Origin: Agrocybe praecox
Lineage: Eukaryota > Basidiomycota > Agaricomycetes > Agaricales > Agrocybaceae
DNA: 64,000 nt
NCBI GenBank assembly: GCA_964017145.1
Contig: OZ024845.1
Span: 2,604,001 to 2,668,000, forward strand
Direction: 5' to 3'
In this document: positions 23,898 to 36,309 of the stretch, in pieces
Layout: the number at the start of each line of letters is the position of its first letter
How positions within the stretch are numbered: the first letter of the stretch is position 1
Program-made: the position numbers and the translations under genes
Notes under the pieces: model-generated
Databases searched by the model: none
What the model saw: the letters and a program-made list of their open reading frames with translations, nothing else
What the model was told of the DNA's origin: nothing

Positions 23898-25354
23898 GCA
23901 TCCACGGCTGCAATATTCTCTGTTTAAACTATAGAAGTCCTCATCAAACTATAGCTTATCCACTAACGGCTTTTGGGAGAGTGAAAGCACGCCTGTCATC
24001 CAACACAGAGTATGGAATCATGATGCGCCCGACACAGTGCCCACAACCCACTTTTTTCATCAGTATATTTGTCCATCAGTATATTACACGATTGCGCCAT
24101 TGTCCCGCGGAGAATCATACCCATTCTCGCGAGAAAACGAAGTATTCAGACGTTGAAGAAGAATTCTGATTGCGCTCGCTAAGTCACCCTGCGGCTTAAA
24201 CGTGGGAGTCAGGGAACGGCTATGGAACTAGCCCATCACACACTGGTGATGTGCTAGTTCCGACTAGATTTTCACGTCCACAGGTGCTTTATTATTCCAC
24301 ACATATGCGTTGTTAACTGCTCAGTGCTCAGCGTTTAGTACTTAGTATTGAGCACTGGACATCGCCAGTCGTAGCAGCGGCACGACAAAGCCGTGTGACA
24401 ACGCATCACTCGGCACAGTCATTTATGATTTAAGCCGTCAGTAGGAATTAATTTATGTCACTATTTGTCTATGTGGGCGCCTTTATAGGAGAGTTCATTT
24501 TCTCGCTCGGAAACACACTTTGCCATAGATGTGCACATGTCGGGTAAAGTCAGGCACATCTACCATGTATGATAAAATATTAGGTTTGTCTTGTCGCCTT
24601 CGAGGTTGGTCCATTCAACCTACTTTTTTCTGATCCGCCCATGGTTTAATTGCTCAACAATGAATTCCGGATTCCCTACATATAGTACTGTGGGTGCCTC
24701 GAATGATGGGTATATAGGTGAGACTCGAGTCAAAATGACTATCAATTGCTCGAGATTTGTCCACATGGAGAGGTGGTTCTCATCGATCAAAAAACCCCGA
24801 TAATCATATAACCGATAATCAGTGGATCTCTTTGACTCGAACTATATATTACTACGTCACGGTCGCTGGATATAACAGGTCATCTGGTGCTGCGTACATT
24901 TTAGATCCAAATGTGGGTATTTGACTCGATGACAGGTCCATTGGGACATGTCCCTACCGCTGCGCGCCCTGTGGCAACTCCGGGGATTACGAGACTTTCC
25001 TTTATTGGCTGAAAATACTATATCTTGATACTTGTTCTCATTAACCGAATCTGTCGCCCGCACAAACTCAAAAATAGGACGCCTGGTCTCCCATCAAATT
25101 CCCTAACCTAGATGCTTGGAATATGGCTCTATGTGGACCCAATTGTCTAACTGAAAGAACTATTGTATCTTATGTGTGTAGATACTACGTTGCCGTCGAA
25201 TCTCTAACTCACAAAGAGTCATCTCCTTAGTAAATGATGGCTTTGCAATTGGCGCTCACTTCAACTCCGTCAGTGTATTTAAACCTGCCCATTGACGCAT
25301 GTCTCCCTTGAATAATCCCAGTCCTTTGCTTATTGCGCAAGAACCAGCTGCTCA
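23898..25354. other. Intergenic with a strong imperfect hairpin
   Basis: About 1.45 kb with no supported gene. It contains the palindrome at 24224-24261 and a looser inverted pair around AGTGCTCA/TGAGCACT near 24325-24356. Small frames (24591-24803, 24857-25063) have no recognisable content. Confidence 0.5.
24224..24261. repeat. Imperfect palindrome / hairpin
   Basis: Outer arms GGAACTAGC (24224-24232) and GCTAGTTCC (24253-24261) are perfect inverse complements. Inner arms ATCAC and GTGAT extend the stem past one mismatch around a short loop. It could be a MITE core or a protein-binding site; nothing in the flanks decides this. Confidence 0.6.
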
Positions 25355-26705
25355 ATGTCCCATTCACCCATATTCAATCAATATCGTCGTGCTGAGGATA
25401 CATTTCCCAGGAATACGACCCCTTCCGAAAGGTATTGCATTTTGTTTAAATCATCTCTTGTACTCGATCTTGCATTGTCTTACCCTTACTTGCTTTGCAT
25501 AGGGAGTTAAGGCCTCTTCTTATAAATGGATCCCAGCTACCGCACTGCGTTCTAAGACCTTCCCTGCCCAATTTCTCCCATTTATTCGGGGATGTGCCTA
25601 GAGGTTCTCCTGAGTACGTCCATTCCTATTGTACGCAAGCATGATCCTGAGACTCACTAGATCTGATTGCTGGATTAGACTTCGATTTCGTCCGAGATAC
25701 CACCCATACACCTCATACAAATATATTTCCAAATTTACACATAATCCGTGAGTAGTCAATGAAATCATATTGTATCGGATATATATGACATATCTCTTTT
25801 TTTAGAAGTAGCGTCGAAGGGTCGCCTCTTGGTAGCCTCTTCGAGACACCCGTAAGCGTTACCACCAGCGCACCGACCACTGGTTGTATTTCAGATGAAG
25901 AAAAGGAGCTGAGAGGAGCAGGGGAAGAGGAAGAAGCGAAAGAAAAGGAAGAAATCAAAAATCGCGTGGAGCGGGAGAAGCACGCTGGATTTACCGAAGT
26001 GGATTATTGCATTGCGCCTGAAGTGCGTCAGGCGACAATTTCCCGCTTGGGATTCGACCCATACCATGAGTCGTTGAAGTACGTCAAGCAGACCACAAGA
26101 AAGAAAGCAAAGTCGGGACTGCTATTTTACTGCTCGTACCATATCAAAACATGTGGGAGGAACAAGGCAGGTGAGGAAAGGGTTCTTTGTGAGGAAGAGG
26201 CGGTGTGCGAGCAAGGGGTACCAGTGTGCGAGAAAACTAAGGTGTGTGGCAGGGTGATGTGTTTACAGAGCCTTAAAAGACATATAATCACAAAACATTG
26301 GGGAGTAAGGTATGTGGGCGCCTCAGACCTCGTCGATATGTTTTTTTCTATTAACCGTTTGATATCTTACAGGGAGTATTTTTGTAAGGGATGTAATACG
26401 TACTTCCCTCAGGTACAAACATCATTATATTGTCGTCTGGGCTTAAAATTGATTCGACTGACCGTCCACCTTGCAGAAATCTGCCTTGGAGATCCACGTA
26501 AATGGAAAGCTGTACGTTTAATGTTTTTTTCCCCCGATATATCTTTGCTGATTGTCTGAGTCATGATAGGGGAATCAAAACCCTGAAATGCACGCATTGC
26601 CCGACATACTTTTCTGACCCTTCCGCACGGAATAAACATACACGAAATGCTCATTCCATCGTGACAGAAAAGAGAGACAGGGCGCCTAGTTACGATTCAA
26701 TGTAG
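25355..26705 (+). CDS. C2H2 zinc-finger protein
   Basis: Seven exons (25355-25431, 25503-25613, 25661-25747, 25806-26309, 26373-26412, 26477-26511, 26570-26705) sum to 990 bases and 329 residues. The start ATG at 25355 is in a different frame from the longer ORF at 25299 and is chosen because only this frame splices cleanly through exons 2-4. The N-terminal third (MSHSPIFNQYRRAED onward) is basic and aromatic. The middle has a Glu/Lys-rich charged segment (EEEEAKEKEEIK). C-terminally, CGRVMCLQSLKRHIITKH resembles a shortened C2H2 finger; FCKGCNTYFPQKSALEIHV is a partial finger; CTHCPTYFSDPSARNKHTR followed by NAH is a canonical C-x2-C-x12-H-x4-H finger. A DNA-binding regulator is the natural reading; the target is unknown. 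Fingers are spread over three exons. Confidence 0.72.
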
Positions 26706-27903
26706 GTGGATCAGGCCATGAACTTACTCGCCGATATATCTATGTAGGTTGGAATGTTCTTGACTACGGGCACGAGCTGGATTACCTATCACCGTGTTGC
26801 TATTTCTCTACACCCGATTTCATCACAAGCCGCGAACACATATGCCTAATTTTCTCCATCATAAATATTAATGTTGCTTATATAATAATTTATCGATACG
26901 CACCTGGTGGCAATTTGACATCCAGACCAAGAATTGGGGGTGTGCAAGGCGAGAAAGAAGAAAGAAAGCACAAGGAAGTTGTGACGCTGTCCAAGACTAC
27001 GTTGGGCGCGTAGCACGGAAGGTGGGCGACAGGACCAGGACCAGGGAGTGACAAGACTTGAGACCGTAAAGCGCAGAGACTCGGTCACCAGATATCGAGA
27101 AAATATAATGGAACGTTTGATTTTTTTTACAACGTGCCAGCGGCACATCGTACATGTATTTAGACCGCAACCTCAACTTGGCTAGACGAACGGATTTGAA
27201 CGTTTGAACATTCGACTGGGAAAAACAGAGAATGTTAGATCAGTATGGAATACAAGCATACGGAAATTATAAAGAGAACAAAGGCATAGCAGAATTATTT
27301 GGGCTGCCATAAAACTTCGTGGTTCAATCTGAGACAAGAAGGATAGCGATAGTGACTGGGACCGAATTCAGACGATGAGTCAAACGTACTTTACACCACC
27401 CTTGAATATGTTATATAGCCCAGGAACAGCCCAAAAACAGTTCTTTTAAGCTGTCTGTCAATAAATTATGTCTACATAGCATGTAACGCAGATCGAATTG
27501 AAGAATGGATTCACTGGACTCGGAGTTTGATTTACAAAACATCATTTATGCTTGGAGAACGTCGCGGTGGGAATTATGCCAATCCTAGGTGAATATTCTA
27601 AGCGGCTCGAAAGGTCAGGATGTCGTTTATGACGATGGTAATGGACAAGGAGCAAAAATTACTGAATTCCGATTTGTCCGACGACGCGTCACTATTTTCG
27701 GAGTCCGGAGTCCGGACCATCGTGATCAGCTTCTTACGTGATCGTTTTTTTTTCTTCAAATGATTTCCTCACTGGCAGTACTGACTACTATGACAAGACT
27801 CTGACCTTTGTTTACCAGGCGAAAAAGCAGTTAAATTAGGTTAGGAGAACGTCCACGAGTGATAATCAGGAAATGTCTGTTTCCTATCATTGTTTACTTG
27901 TTT
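26706..27903. other. Intergenic between the zinc finger and the NLR-like gene
   Basis: About 1.2 kb between convergent genes. No coding region supported. A short direct duplication (GAGTCCG GAGTCCG) is at about 27701-27714. Confidence 0.5.
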
Positions 27904-30900
27904 TCAACTCCCAGAAGTCTGCGACGAATAACACCTCTCCCAGTCTTCACCGATCATGGCCCTTTCAAAGTCGACAACGCCATGCCCGCGTCGTGACATG
28001 GTCATAATATTCTGTGGCTGCATAACCTCCAGCCGTTCCGAGACCCATATGAGTCTGTGCTCTGTCTGCCGGGAAGCAACAATCCAGCCACTGTCTTGCA
28101 GTTTCCATTTGTATTTCTCCGTGTCGGTGTCCGTATCCAAGTCCCAGACCCGCGCAGATCCATCCCAACAGTAAGAGACAATACGTCTATCATCTTCGGA
28201 AAAGGTGACTGCTTGAAGCATGCTTGAATGGCCAACAAGCATTACATCGGCGACGCTTTCGTTCGAGACGTACGACCAAATTCGGATAAATCCATCATCG
28301 CATGCAGCAGCAAATTTCTTTCCATCGTGTGAGAGGCTAACCGAACGGAATTGAAGGGAGTACGCGGTAGAAGGTTCTTCTCCATAGTTACCATGAGGCC
28401 AATAAGATGTCTTGATTGTCCTTAGATGTTCCCCAGACGATATATCCCAAACTTCACACAAGGATGTAGTGTCCAAATTTCGTGTTATGTGCGAGTTACA
28501 AACTGCAACCTGTCGCCCATTATTGGCATACGGAGATCGCAAGGAAACTGTTATGTTGCTCTTCATCGTTTGGGTAACTTCCCCTGTCAGCACATCCCAA
28601 ACAACCATGCAACCTGGGCCATCAATTGGTACAGAGCCGCTCACTACGTATCGTTCGTCATCTGAGAAGGAGAGAAAATATGTGCATTTATCAGCCACGA
28701 GTTCTTTTTCTTTGCCAGTTTCTACGTCCCATATCACCAGATGCGAGTGATAAGTCCTTTTCATAAAGGCAAATTTTCTTCCGCTCCGTGACATTGCAAT
28801 CGTTTCACCGATAGTGATACTGCCGTCATATTTCAGATCCAATATCACATTGCCAGTGGTTGCATTCAACACCTTTAGAAATGCACGCCCTGACCACATC
28901 AGTTTTTCCCCATTACCAGAGAACTTGGCTGACCACATATCACGGAGATCAGGACTCGAGATCGCCATTATTTCAGCCCCCGTTGTCGAATCCCAAACTT
29001 GTAGACGATCTGTAGCGGCAGACATAATCCTTTTGGAATCGTCTGAAATTGTAATTTCCATCACGGAGGATGCCATGCGAAGAGTATACTTGTTGCTCCT
29101 GACTATATCGATATTGGTACCAGAAGTTTGCTTTTGCTCTACTGCTCGGTCTGCTCCCACTTCCGACTCGTCCCAGGACCACACATATACTGAAGCCTCT
29201 GATATCGAGGCTATACGCGAATCATCCTGAGAGAACGCAATTGATCGTCCAATGTTTTTGTTGGTGTCCAAAACTTTCAATTTCGCCCCCGTTGATGTAT
29301 CCCAAACGTGCAAATTTCCATCCTGTGAACCAGACACGAGGCGTGTGCCATCATATGAGAACCTAAGTGCGAGAACCTCATCTTCGTGTGGAAGCACCAT
29401 CAATATTTTCCCCGTCAATGTGTCCCACACCCGTGCGGTAGCGTCCTGTGAGCCCGTCGCAACTAGTGTTCCATCAGGCGACATTGCTGTCGAAAAAACG
29501 CGTTCAGAGTGTCCTTCAAGTGCGAGTGTTTTCAAAGCAAATTCTGAGGATATATCCCAGATTTCAAGCGAGTATGAAGACAAATGCTGAACGAGAAGCC
29601 TCTTTAACATGTTCGAAAATCGCAGCACGTTGTACGTGTTAGTTGATTTGGGCATCTTTACCGTTCCCTTCAAAGTGCCGGTTACTATATCCACAACTTG
29701 CGCTTGATAAAATCCATCGGAAAGTGTCGATGGACACGTGAAGAGATGTGTTTCTTCGGTGGAGACTGCTGCGCGGAGGGCATATAACTCCTGTAACAGG
29801 TGGAAAGACGACGCATCCCTAATGCAAACCCAGTAGTAATGTTTGTTCCACAAAGATGCGACCACTAGTCGGGTTCCATCCTGAGAAAATCTGATCCAGC
29901 AAATATCTTTAGCTTTAAACGTATGCTGTTGCCGGCCAGTAGCAGCATCTAAGACCACCACAGAAGCCCAGCATCCAACGACCACCTGCTTGCCGTCGTT
30001 CGAAAAAACGAGGGCCCGTGGCCATTCTTTTATTCGTTTTATCATCAAAGGCAGAGATATAATGCCTTCGGTGTGGGTATAAAAAGGAATACCGGAGAAT
30101 TTGTCTTTCCAGGCTTTGGTAAGAAGCGATGCTGACTGCCATGTCGCCAATGACGAGATGTACAAGTGTGGCGTCGAGTCAGTGGCCGGGCTACCGCTGA
30201 AATATGCTGCGAAATAGGCAACTTCTTGGAAATCTTTGGCTAGACCCGGCCTATTGTTCTTGTAGGGGAAAGTATCATTATTTGGAGCCTGATGTAGAGA
30301 GAACAGGTTGCACGAACCTTCGATAACCAATGTGCCACATTTTGCAGCAAATGAAAACAATCTCCGCTTAACCCGACCAGGTTCATAGCCTCGATCCAGA
30401 ACAAGACGCGGATTTGGAGGAAATAAGAAATGACATTGCAAAGGCGACCGTCATCTGCATTGGGAAGCAAGGACAAATGGTGCGACCAATGCATACATGC
30501 GTATCTGAGCACAGGCAGTATGTTCTTATCGACATTCTCACGGAGCCCTTCGGCATGTTCACGGTCCAATAGATACGACGATTTTATATCACCAATGTTG
30601 AATCGTAGTCCAATCTCCTCAGAGTTCATGATGCGAAAACATGCACCGGAAAGAAGACTGTGTTGAGCTGCTGCATTACACGAGAATTCGAAATGCTGGT
30701 CATCCAAGCGAAAAGTTGATCGAGCATGACTGAAAATGAAATCGGGAAAGGAAGCGTGATACCAGTAAACCTTGCCATCTTGCACATACATAACGGCATG
30801 AAGATTGTCCAGGACAAGACGTGCGACGTCTATGTCAGTGTCCAACAAAGTGACGGCGACAGAGGCAGAGATTCGCTCAGCAGAGCAAAGGAAAGTGTAA

Positions 30901-32720
30901 AGGATAGACAGACGGGCGGCGAGAAGATCAGGATCATCATCGAGGTCTCCAAAGGCATCGCACATGATCTGTTGGTATAATTGGTCGATTGAGCCGAGGT
31001 TGGAAGAAGTTGATGAAAGGAGAGAGCGAAGCCTCTTTAGCTGCTCGCTATATGCAAGCTTACGCCCTGTTAGGATCTTCACCGCTGTGGCAGCGTAAAT
31101 AAATAAACCAGCAGCCTGGTCATTCAGCTGGCCGAACTCCGGTAATCCTTTGAGATTTTCTAATTTGACGGACAAGTATGTCTTGATATCCGATTTCGCA
31201 TCTTCTATCGGAACATCCTGGAGCTTGCAAACGGCACCTGGCGGGAAGGCTTTGCAAAGTCCTACAATATCTGGATCAGGCCGACTGGTAACCAGAAACT
31301 TGATACCATTGAGGTTGTCAGTTTCGAGCAACCTAAGTAGTTGTTCCAGGAACGAAGACCTTTTCGTTTCTTCGATTTCATCAAGGGCATCCACAATGAC
31401 AAGATAGGTTGGCAGGCTTCCCTGACGTTTTTGCACTTTCCAGGGTTGGAATAAAACTGTTTCAAGCTGTTCTCGAATGTTGAGGTAGTGTGCTACGTCA
31501 GAGGTGTCAATTCCATGTAAAGAATCACGGTATGGATCGCATTTTTGTGCAAGCTGAAAGGCGATGGTGGGGACTATCCGTTGCAAACTTCGTGTTTCGA
31601 CGAATTGGCGGGAACAAAAGAAACTGGCCCCTAGGGCTGTCGGCTGCCCTTTCCAAAACCGTTTCGCGATCGTATAGGCAATGGTCGTTTTCCCAGCCCC
31701 TGCTTGTCCGGACAACCAGAAGACTGACGCACTTCCAACAGACGAATCATTGGCCCACTGTATGATATCGTTCAAGATATTGACGCGTGTTCCCTCAGTG
31801 CAGGTTTCCCGATTGAGTGCACTCTTCCCATTGTGGATAAATCGATAGTCGGCCATTTCAGAAGGCTGCAGATCTTGACGAAGCTTTGTGTCCTGTAAAA
31901 AGAATGAAAGAATGAGGAGCATGTTCTCTTGTGCGGGACGTTATACTTGCCCGTTTATCATCGCGTAACTCTTCTACGGTGATTCCGGTAATACCTGACA
32001 TAGCAGTCTATGCGGTAATGAGGGGCTTGACATAGCAAAGAGGATAAATCGATTCACGTTAAACCTATTTGTTGCCCCTCTAATCTCTCGTAAAATATTC
32101 GTCAACCGAGTCTTGTAGTTTTCGTAATCGACTTGTTTGAATGAACTTGGATGTAGGAGGTCATTGAGTGCCTTGACTCGTTCCAGTTGTTTGTCAACTT
32201 CTCTGGAGATAGGAAAGGTTAGTGACCGTAACAGAACATTCGAAAGAAAGCGAACCTCTTATACTGTTCCACTGTTTGAGTAACCGTACTCGCTGGGTTG
32301 GGCCCTGTCTCCATTCTCACCAATACAGTGCTGAGGAGCAGCAACGTCTCTTCAAGAACTGTCTGCAATTCATCTTTGTTATCGTTGATTTCCTGGAGAA
32401 AGACCTGTCGTTAGGTGCCCAAGCCTGCTTCCTGATACACCACCTACTTTTCTTACTTCCATGATAACATTGAGGATCTTGAGAGCCATCTTGGCTGGGT
32501 TGGCATCAACGCATTCGCTTATTTTGGGTAAGAGTAACAAGGCAAATCTCCCTCCAATCTTCAAGTTTTCTACCAGAGTCGACGGCTGAGGACCCTCCAA
32601 TGATGTGGCTTCAGCTTTATGGCCAGCACTCGAAGAGTGGTCCAAGACTTCATTGCGCTTGCGCTTGAACAAGTTCTTCAACCATTTGAGTCGTCTCGAT
32701 GGTGCGTGAGATGAGGACAT
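27904..32720 (-). CDS. NACHT-WD40 NLR-like protein (STAND P-loop ATPase)
   Basis: Reads MSSSHAPSRRLKWLKNLFK at 32720 through at least five exons (32720-32457, 32392-32256, 32202-32058, 32007-31951, 31892 onward). Residues 1-200 are helical and unclassified. The NACHT module follows: Walker A GQAGAGKTT, Walker B LVIVDALDE, and a later FLVTSRPDPDI sensor block. Beyond RVLFWIEAMNLVG and FAAYFSGSP/STPHLYIS comes a WD40 array with about thirteen repeat endings (VWDTLTGK, VWDTSTGA, IWDVETGK, VWDVLTGE, VWDISSGE and others), enough for two propellers. Family members such as HET-E/HET-D of Podospora act in non-self recognition; that role here is inferred. Intron 4 uses a GC donor (CGG|GCAAGT, 31950-31893). 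The NACHT and WD40 frames are offset and must be joined near 30250-30330, either by a 29-nt intron (30317-30289) or a 77-nt intron (30327-30251). An alternative 5' exon from an ATG at 32872 stays open only to 32678 and has no donor. Confidence 0.85.
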
Positions 32721-35042
32721 TGAAGACCAAGCCAAAAGTACAGCCTTCGCAAAGCCTTTATCAAATTATCATCCTTCACTGTCTTCACAGTCGCCATTTG
32801 AGAATAACGCCTGACTTCATCCAGATTAATAATCAGCTTGTCAGGATCTAAAAACAGAGCATCGGAGGACATCTGTATAATGGAAATTCCGGCTCGGAAT
32901 GTACGGCGATTAGTCCGGCGGTCCGGCGGCAATTGCAATAACTGGTGGTTATGTACAGAGAATTGAAATGCCGTTGAGGCGGCTAACATGGAGCCCGCCT
33001 GTAACTCTAACCTCTTGTTAGATATGGACTCGCCTAGTCCATTAGTACTCACTCGCACAGAAAAATGCATGCGTGCCGTTAGACATGCCCATCACGCACA
33101 GACTCCGTAGTTACCTTCTCTTCTTCTGTGGACGACGGAACATTTTTTGTTTTTTCTTCGTTTTTTATTTGTCTGAACCTTATGTCCTATTCCTACTACA
33201 TACAGTGCTCTTTCGTCGGTCAACTTTATTGTGACTGAGATTAGTAAATTTAATTATACTGTACTGCTTCTTACATATTTACATCCCATCGTCGTCTAGT
33301 TCCCTTGTTCAACAGGTAGCCAAATTAAAATATAATCAAATTCATCATGACTGAGTTCCCATATTCAACAAATTTGACCAGTAACTCTCCAACCTCTAAC
33401 CCGAACACTAACACCAATATCAATACTAACATAGGCAGAGTGGATGTGCAATTTTGTGAATTTGAGTAAGGGCGGACTTTAAATTTGAATCAGGGCGAGC
33501 AGAACGATCAGCGTTGTGCCGGAAGAGGCCGCCGGACTCGTGCAAACATTACGAGCCGGAATTTCCAATTCACAGATTCTATCGACGTGCCGCTATTTAA
33601 ATTTTTCGGACTGTCGCGAAATTTCACGTGATCACTTTCCAGTTCCGTTCTTTTTGGCCTTGCTGAAAGTAAGGCTCCCCACGGTCTGAATTCACCATAT
33701 ATAGTAACGCTCCCCCTTATGTTTTCTCCGTATTTTCTGCTACTTTGGAATCAAATATGTGCAAACACCTCTCTAAGGATTTTGCCCTCACAACGACCTG
33801 TATTTTCTGCTGCCTCTGTTTCTAACATGAACAAACTACCGGTTCCGGCATCATTTGGCTCCGAAGTTCCGTTGATTTTATTCAACGCTGTTCAAATTTA
33901 ACTTCAATATTTCATGGTGTTCAACATTTCACTTCAACGCTCAACATCAACTTCAACAAATCCTAACTTCTGTTCTCCTCTATTGCTACATATAGCTCTT
34001 TTCTACCATGATTACGAACATGGATTTGCCCCAAATTTGCCCCAGTTCCACTTCCCGACAATCCGGGCCAACTGTACCGTTACTTTTCTGGGTATCTGCT
34101 AACACTGTCGTCCCTTTCTTTACGCGTGCATTGCAATATCTTGACTATTCCTCGCATATATCCCCCTGTCGCGCGCTACTCCACTTAGTCCTTGTCTTAA
34201 GCAGTCCCGGGTGATGGCTTTGGTTGGGTTTTTGCTGTAATCATAGACTCATTAGCCTCCTTGGGTGCAGAAAAAACCATAGGTCCTTATATATTATTAC
34301 TATATCTGTTTTACTTTCGTATCCTGTCACAACTAGATATACAATGATAAATGCTAATAAATTGCTACTATCGAAATATTAGCCAACCCGTGAGGATTTT
34401 TGTAATAATAAGAAAGCTATCCCGATTCCCAAACATGTACATATGCTTTTTATTGCGTAACTCTAAGTAGAGAGTCCGAGGGAGGGGCTTCGTAAAGAAT
34501 CAGAGGCACAGCAAGGCCCTATCGACGAAGGCGATCATTTATTAAGTTATAGAAAGTAACAATAGCCCCTTCGGTTTAGTCAGTCGGATTTGCCATGTGC
34601 CTAGCCTGCCAAAAGCTCCGCATTGACTGACATGTAGTCAACGACAAAATGAACTCGTGGAAATACAAATCAGCAAAGCAGCGTTCAAAAACTCGCAGCG
34701 TCCCGGATCCCGACGATATGCAGAACCTCATGGACGTTAGATCTTCAGATACCGCATGCTTGTGTTTCCTCTTTCGAGCCATCTTGAAGCCTAATGCTAC
34801 TTAGAGAAAGGTGCAGCGAACCCTGGACATAAATTCTAGGAACTAATGAACTGGCTTATGGTCCTGGGGCACCGAACAAATCGTCGACAGCAGGACACGT
34901 CAAGAGATGTCACGTCTTTCATCCTTATCACTGATTTCACAACAAAGATCTCTAATATGTCATGGGGATCGAGTATGCCCGACATCCGCAAAAGCACGAC
35001 ATGTATTTAGGCTGCCCACTGCAGCATCCATGGCCACTAAAA
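32721..35042. other. Intergenic region upstream of the NLR-like gene, with an inverted-repeat element
   Basis: About 2.3 kb between the divergent NLR-like and hydrolase genes. It holds the 687-bp inverted-repeat element described separately. Frames at 33719-34214 are T-rich and have no recognisable features. Confidence 0.5.
32881..33567. mobile_element. Possible non-autonomous element bounded by terminal inverted repeats
   Basis: The left end (32881-32902, starting TGGAAATTCCGGCTCG) and the inverse complement of the right end (33546-33567) match at 21 of 22 bases. Just inside both ends a further AGTCCGGCGG block is shared, offset by two bases. The interior has no coding capacity. I could not find a convincing target-site duplication in the flanks (TGTATAA on the left, ATTCACA on the right), so the exact ends and the superfamily are open. 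It sits about 160 bases upstream of the NLR-like start. Confidence 0.5.
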
Positions 35043-36309
35043 ATGCCTACCATTTCCACTTCAGATACTCTGCGCTACTTCTACTCGGACACTGGGCCAG
35101 CTCGAACTTCGGACTACAAAACCCTCGTTGTATTGCACGGCCTTTCATTTCATGCTGGTGAGATATCAAAATACCTGTTAAACACTTGTTTTCAAGACTA
35201 TTTTTTCCAGGAACTTTCGACGGATTCGCTCGTCTTGCATCTGATTCACGTCCAGTAAGAATTATCTGCGTGAATCGCCGACATTATCCTGGCACAACAC
35301 AATTCTCAGCCACCGATATGTGCATCATAACGTCTGGAACCGATCAAGAACGGTCGGAACTACTTGAGCAACAAGGGATCGACTTAGCAGTACTGCTCGA
35401 CGCACTCATCAAGCAATGCGACCTTCCACAGAGCGGGGGCGTCATGATTGCCGGTTGGTCATTAGGCACAAGCTATATGCTAGCCATCGTCGCCGCTATC
35501 AACCGCCTTGATCCAGAGGTTAGATCCAACCTACAGAAATACGTGAAAGGATTTATTTTGTGGGGTGAGCACTGATTTTGCATATCGGCAAATCACATCT
35601 TGATTCAATCATCCCAGACCCACCTTCACCTGGGTTAGGGCTTCCAAACCTTCCACATGTATATTCCCAGCTCAGAGACACTTTTATGCCCGGTGAAAAA
35701 CAATGGGTTGCCTTCGGTGCCTGGGTGAGCCTGAGAGACTAATTATTTTTTCGTCGCTCAATCTCAATATCACTTTTGTTTCATTTATTCAAGGCATCGA
35801 CTTATTACAACCACGGTCATGTTGACACATACGAATCCTCCAAGATTAATGGTGGAAGCCTTGACCAGTTTAGGAAATTCACTATCGAGGAACTCTCCTC
35901 CTTCATTGATTTTTCGATGACGACCGACTACGACACAGCAATGCTAAATGAAGACTTTTCAACTATCCTTCACAAGCAAACCCAGAAGGCGCTTTTCGAT
36001 CGAGAAGTGAGGTCAGCTTGGAAACACGCCTCGTTTTCGTACCTCTACAGTGATTGCAGTCCTTGGACTTTTATTTGCGCAGCTTCTTCTATCCGAGAAA
36101 TGTCTGAAGACCCCAAACGCTCCGAATGTCCTATAAAATTTAGGTGTTTACAGAATGCTAACCACCTCGTGAGTTTTGATATATCCCCCTTCACTTTTCC
36201 TGATCTGACAGGCATGTAGCCCATGCTGGATTTGCCAGAAGTTACCTTTGAGGCAATATATGATCTCATGGGAAACCATGTTGACCCAACGCCGAGCCCC
36301 CTGAACTGA
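35043..36309 (+). CDS. Alpha/beta hydrolase-fold protein
   Basis: Five exons (35043-35157, 35211-35564, 35618-35724, 35794-36168, 36220-36309) sum to 1041 bases, 346 residues. MPTISTSDTLRYFYSDTG is the typical beginning of this basidiomycete family, so I prefer it over the in-frame ATG at 34962. LVVLHGLSFHAG is the oxyanion-side HG loop, IICVNRRHYPGTT the following strand-loop, and AGWSLGTSYM the nucleophile elbow with the catalytic serine. The late QNANHLP segment offers the catalytic histidine. The acid residue is not identified. No signal peptide, so it is likely cytosolic. The final intron has two nearby AG sites; the one giving PMLDLPEVTFEAIYD keeps frame. Substrate unknown; esterase or lipase-like chemistry is a family-level guess. 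Confidence 0.83.

Noticed and set aside
32678..32872. Minus-strand frame MSSDALFLDPDKLIINLDEV as first exon of the NLR-like gene
   Set aside because: It runs out of phase with the following exon and no donor/acceptor pair joins them; the ATG at 32720 gives a simpler model.
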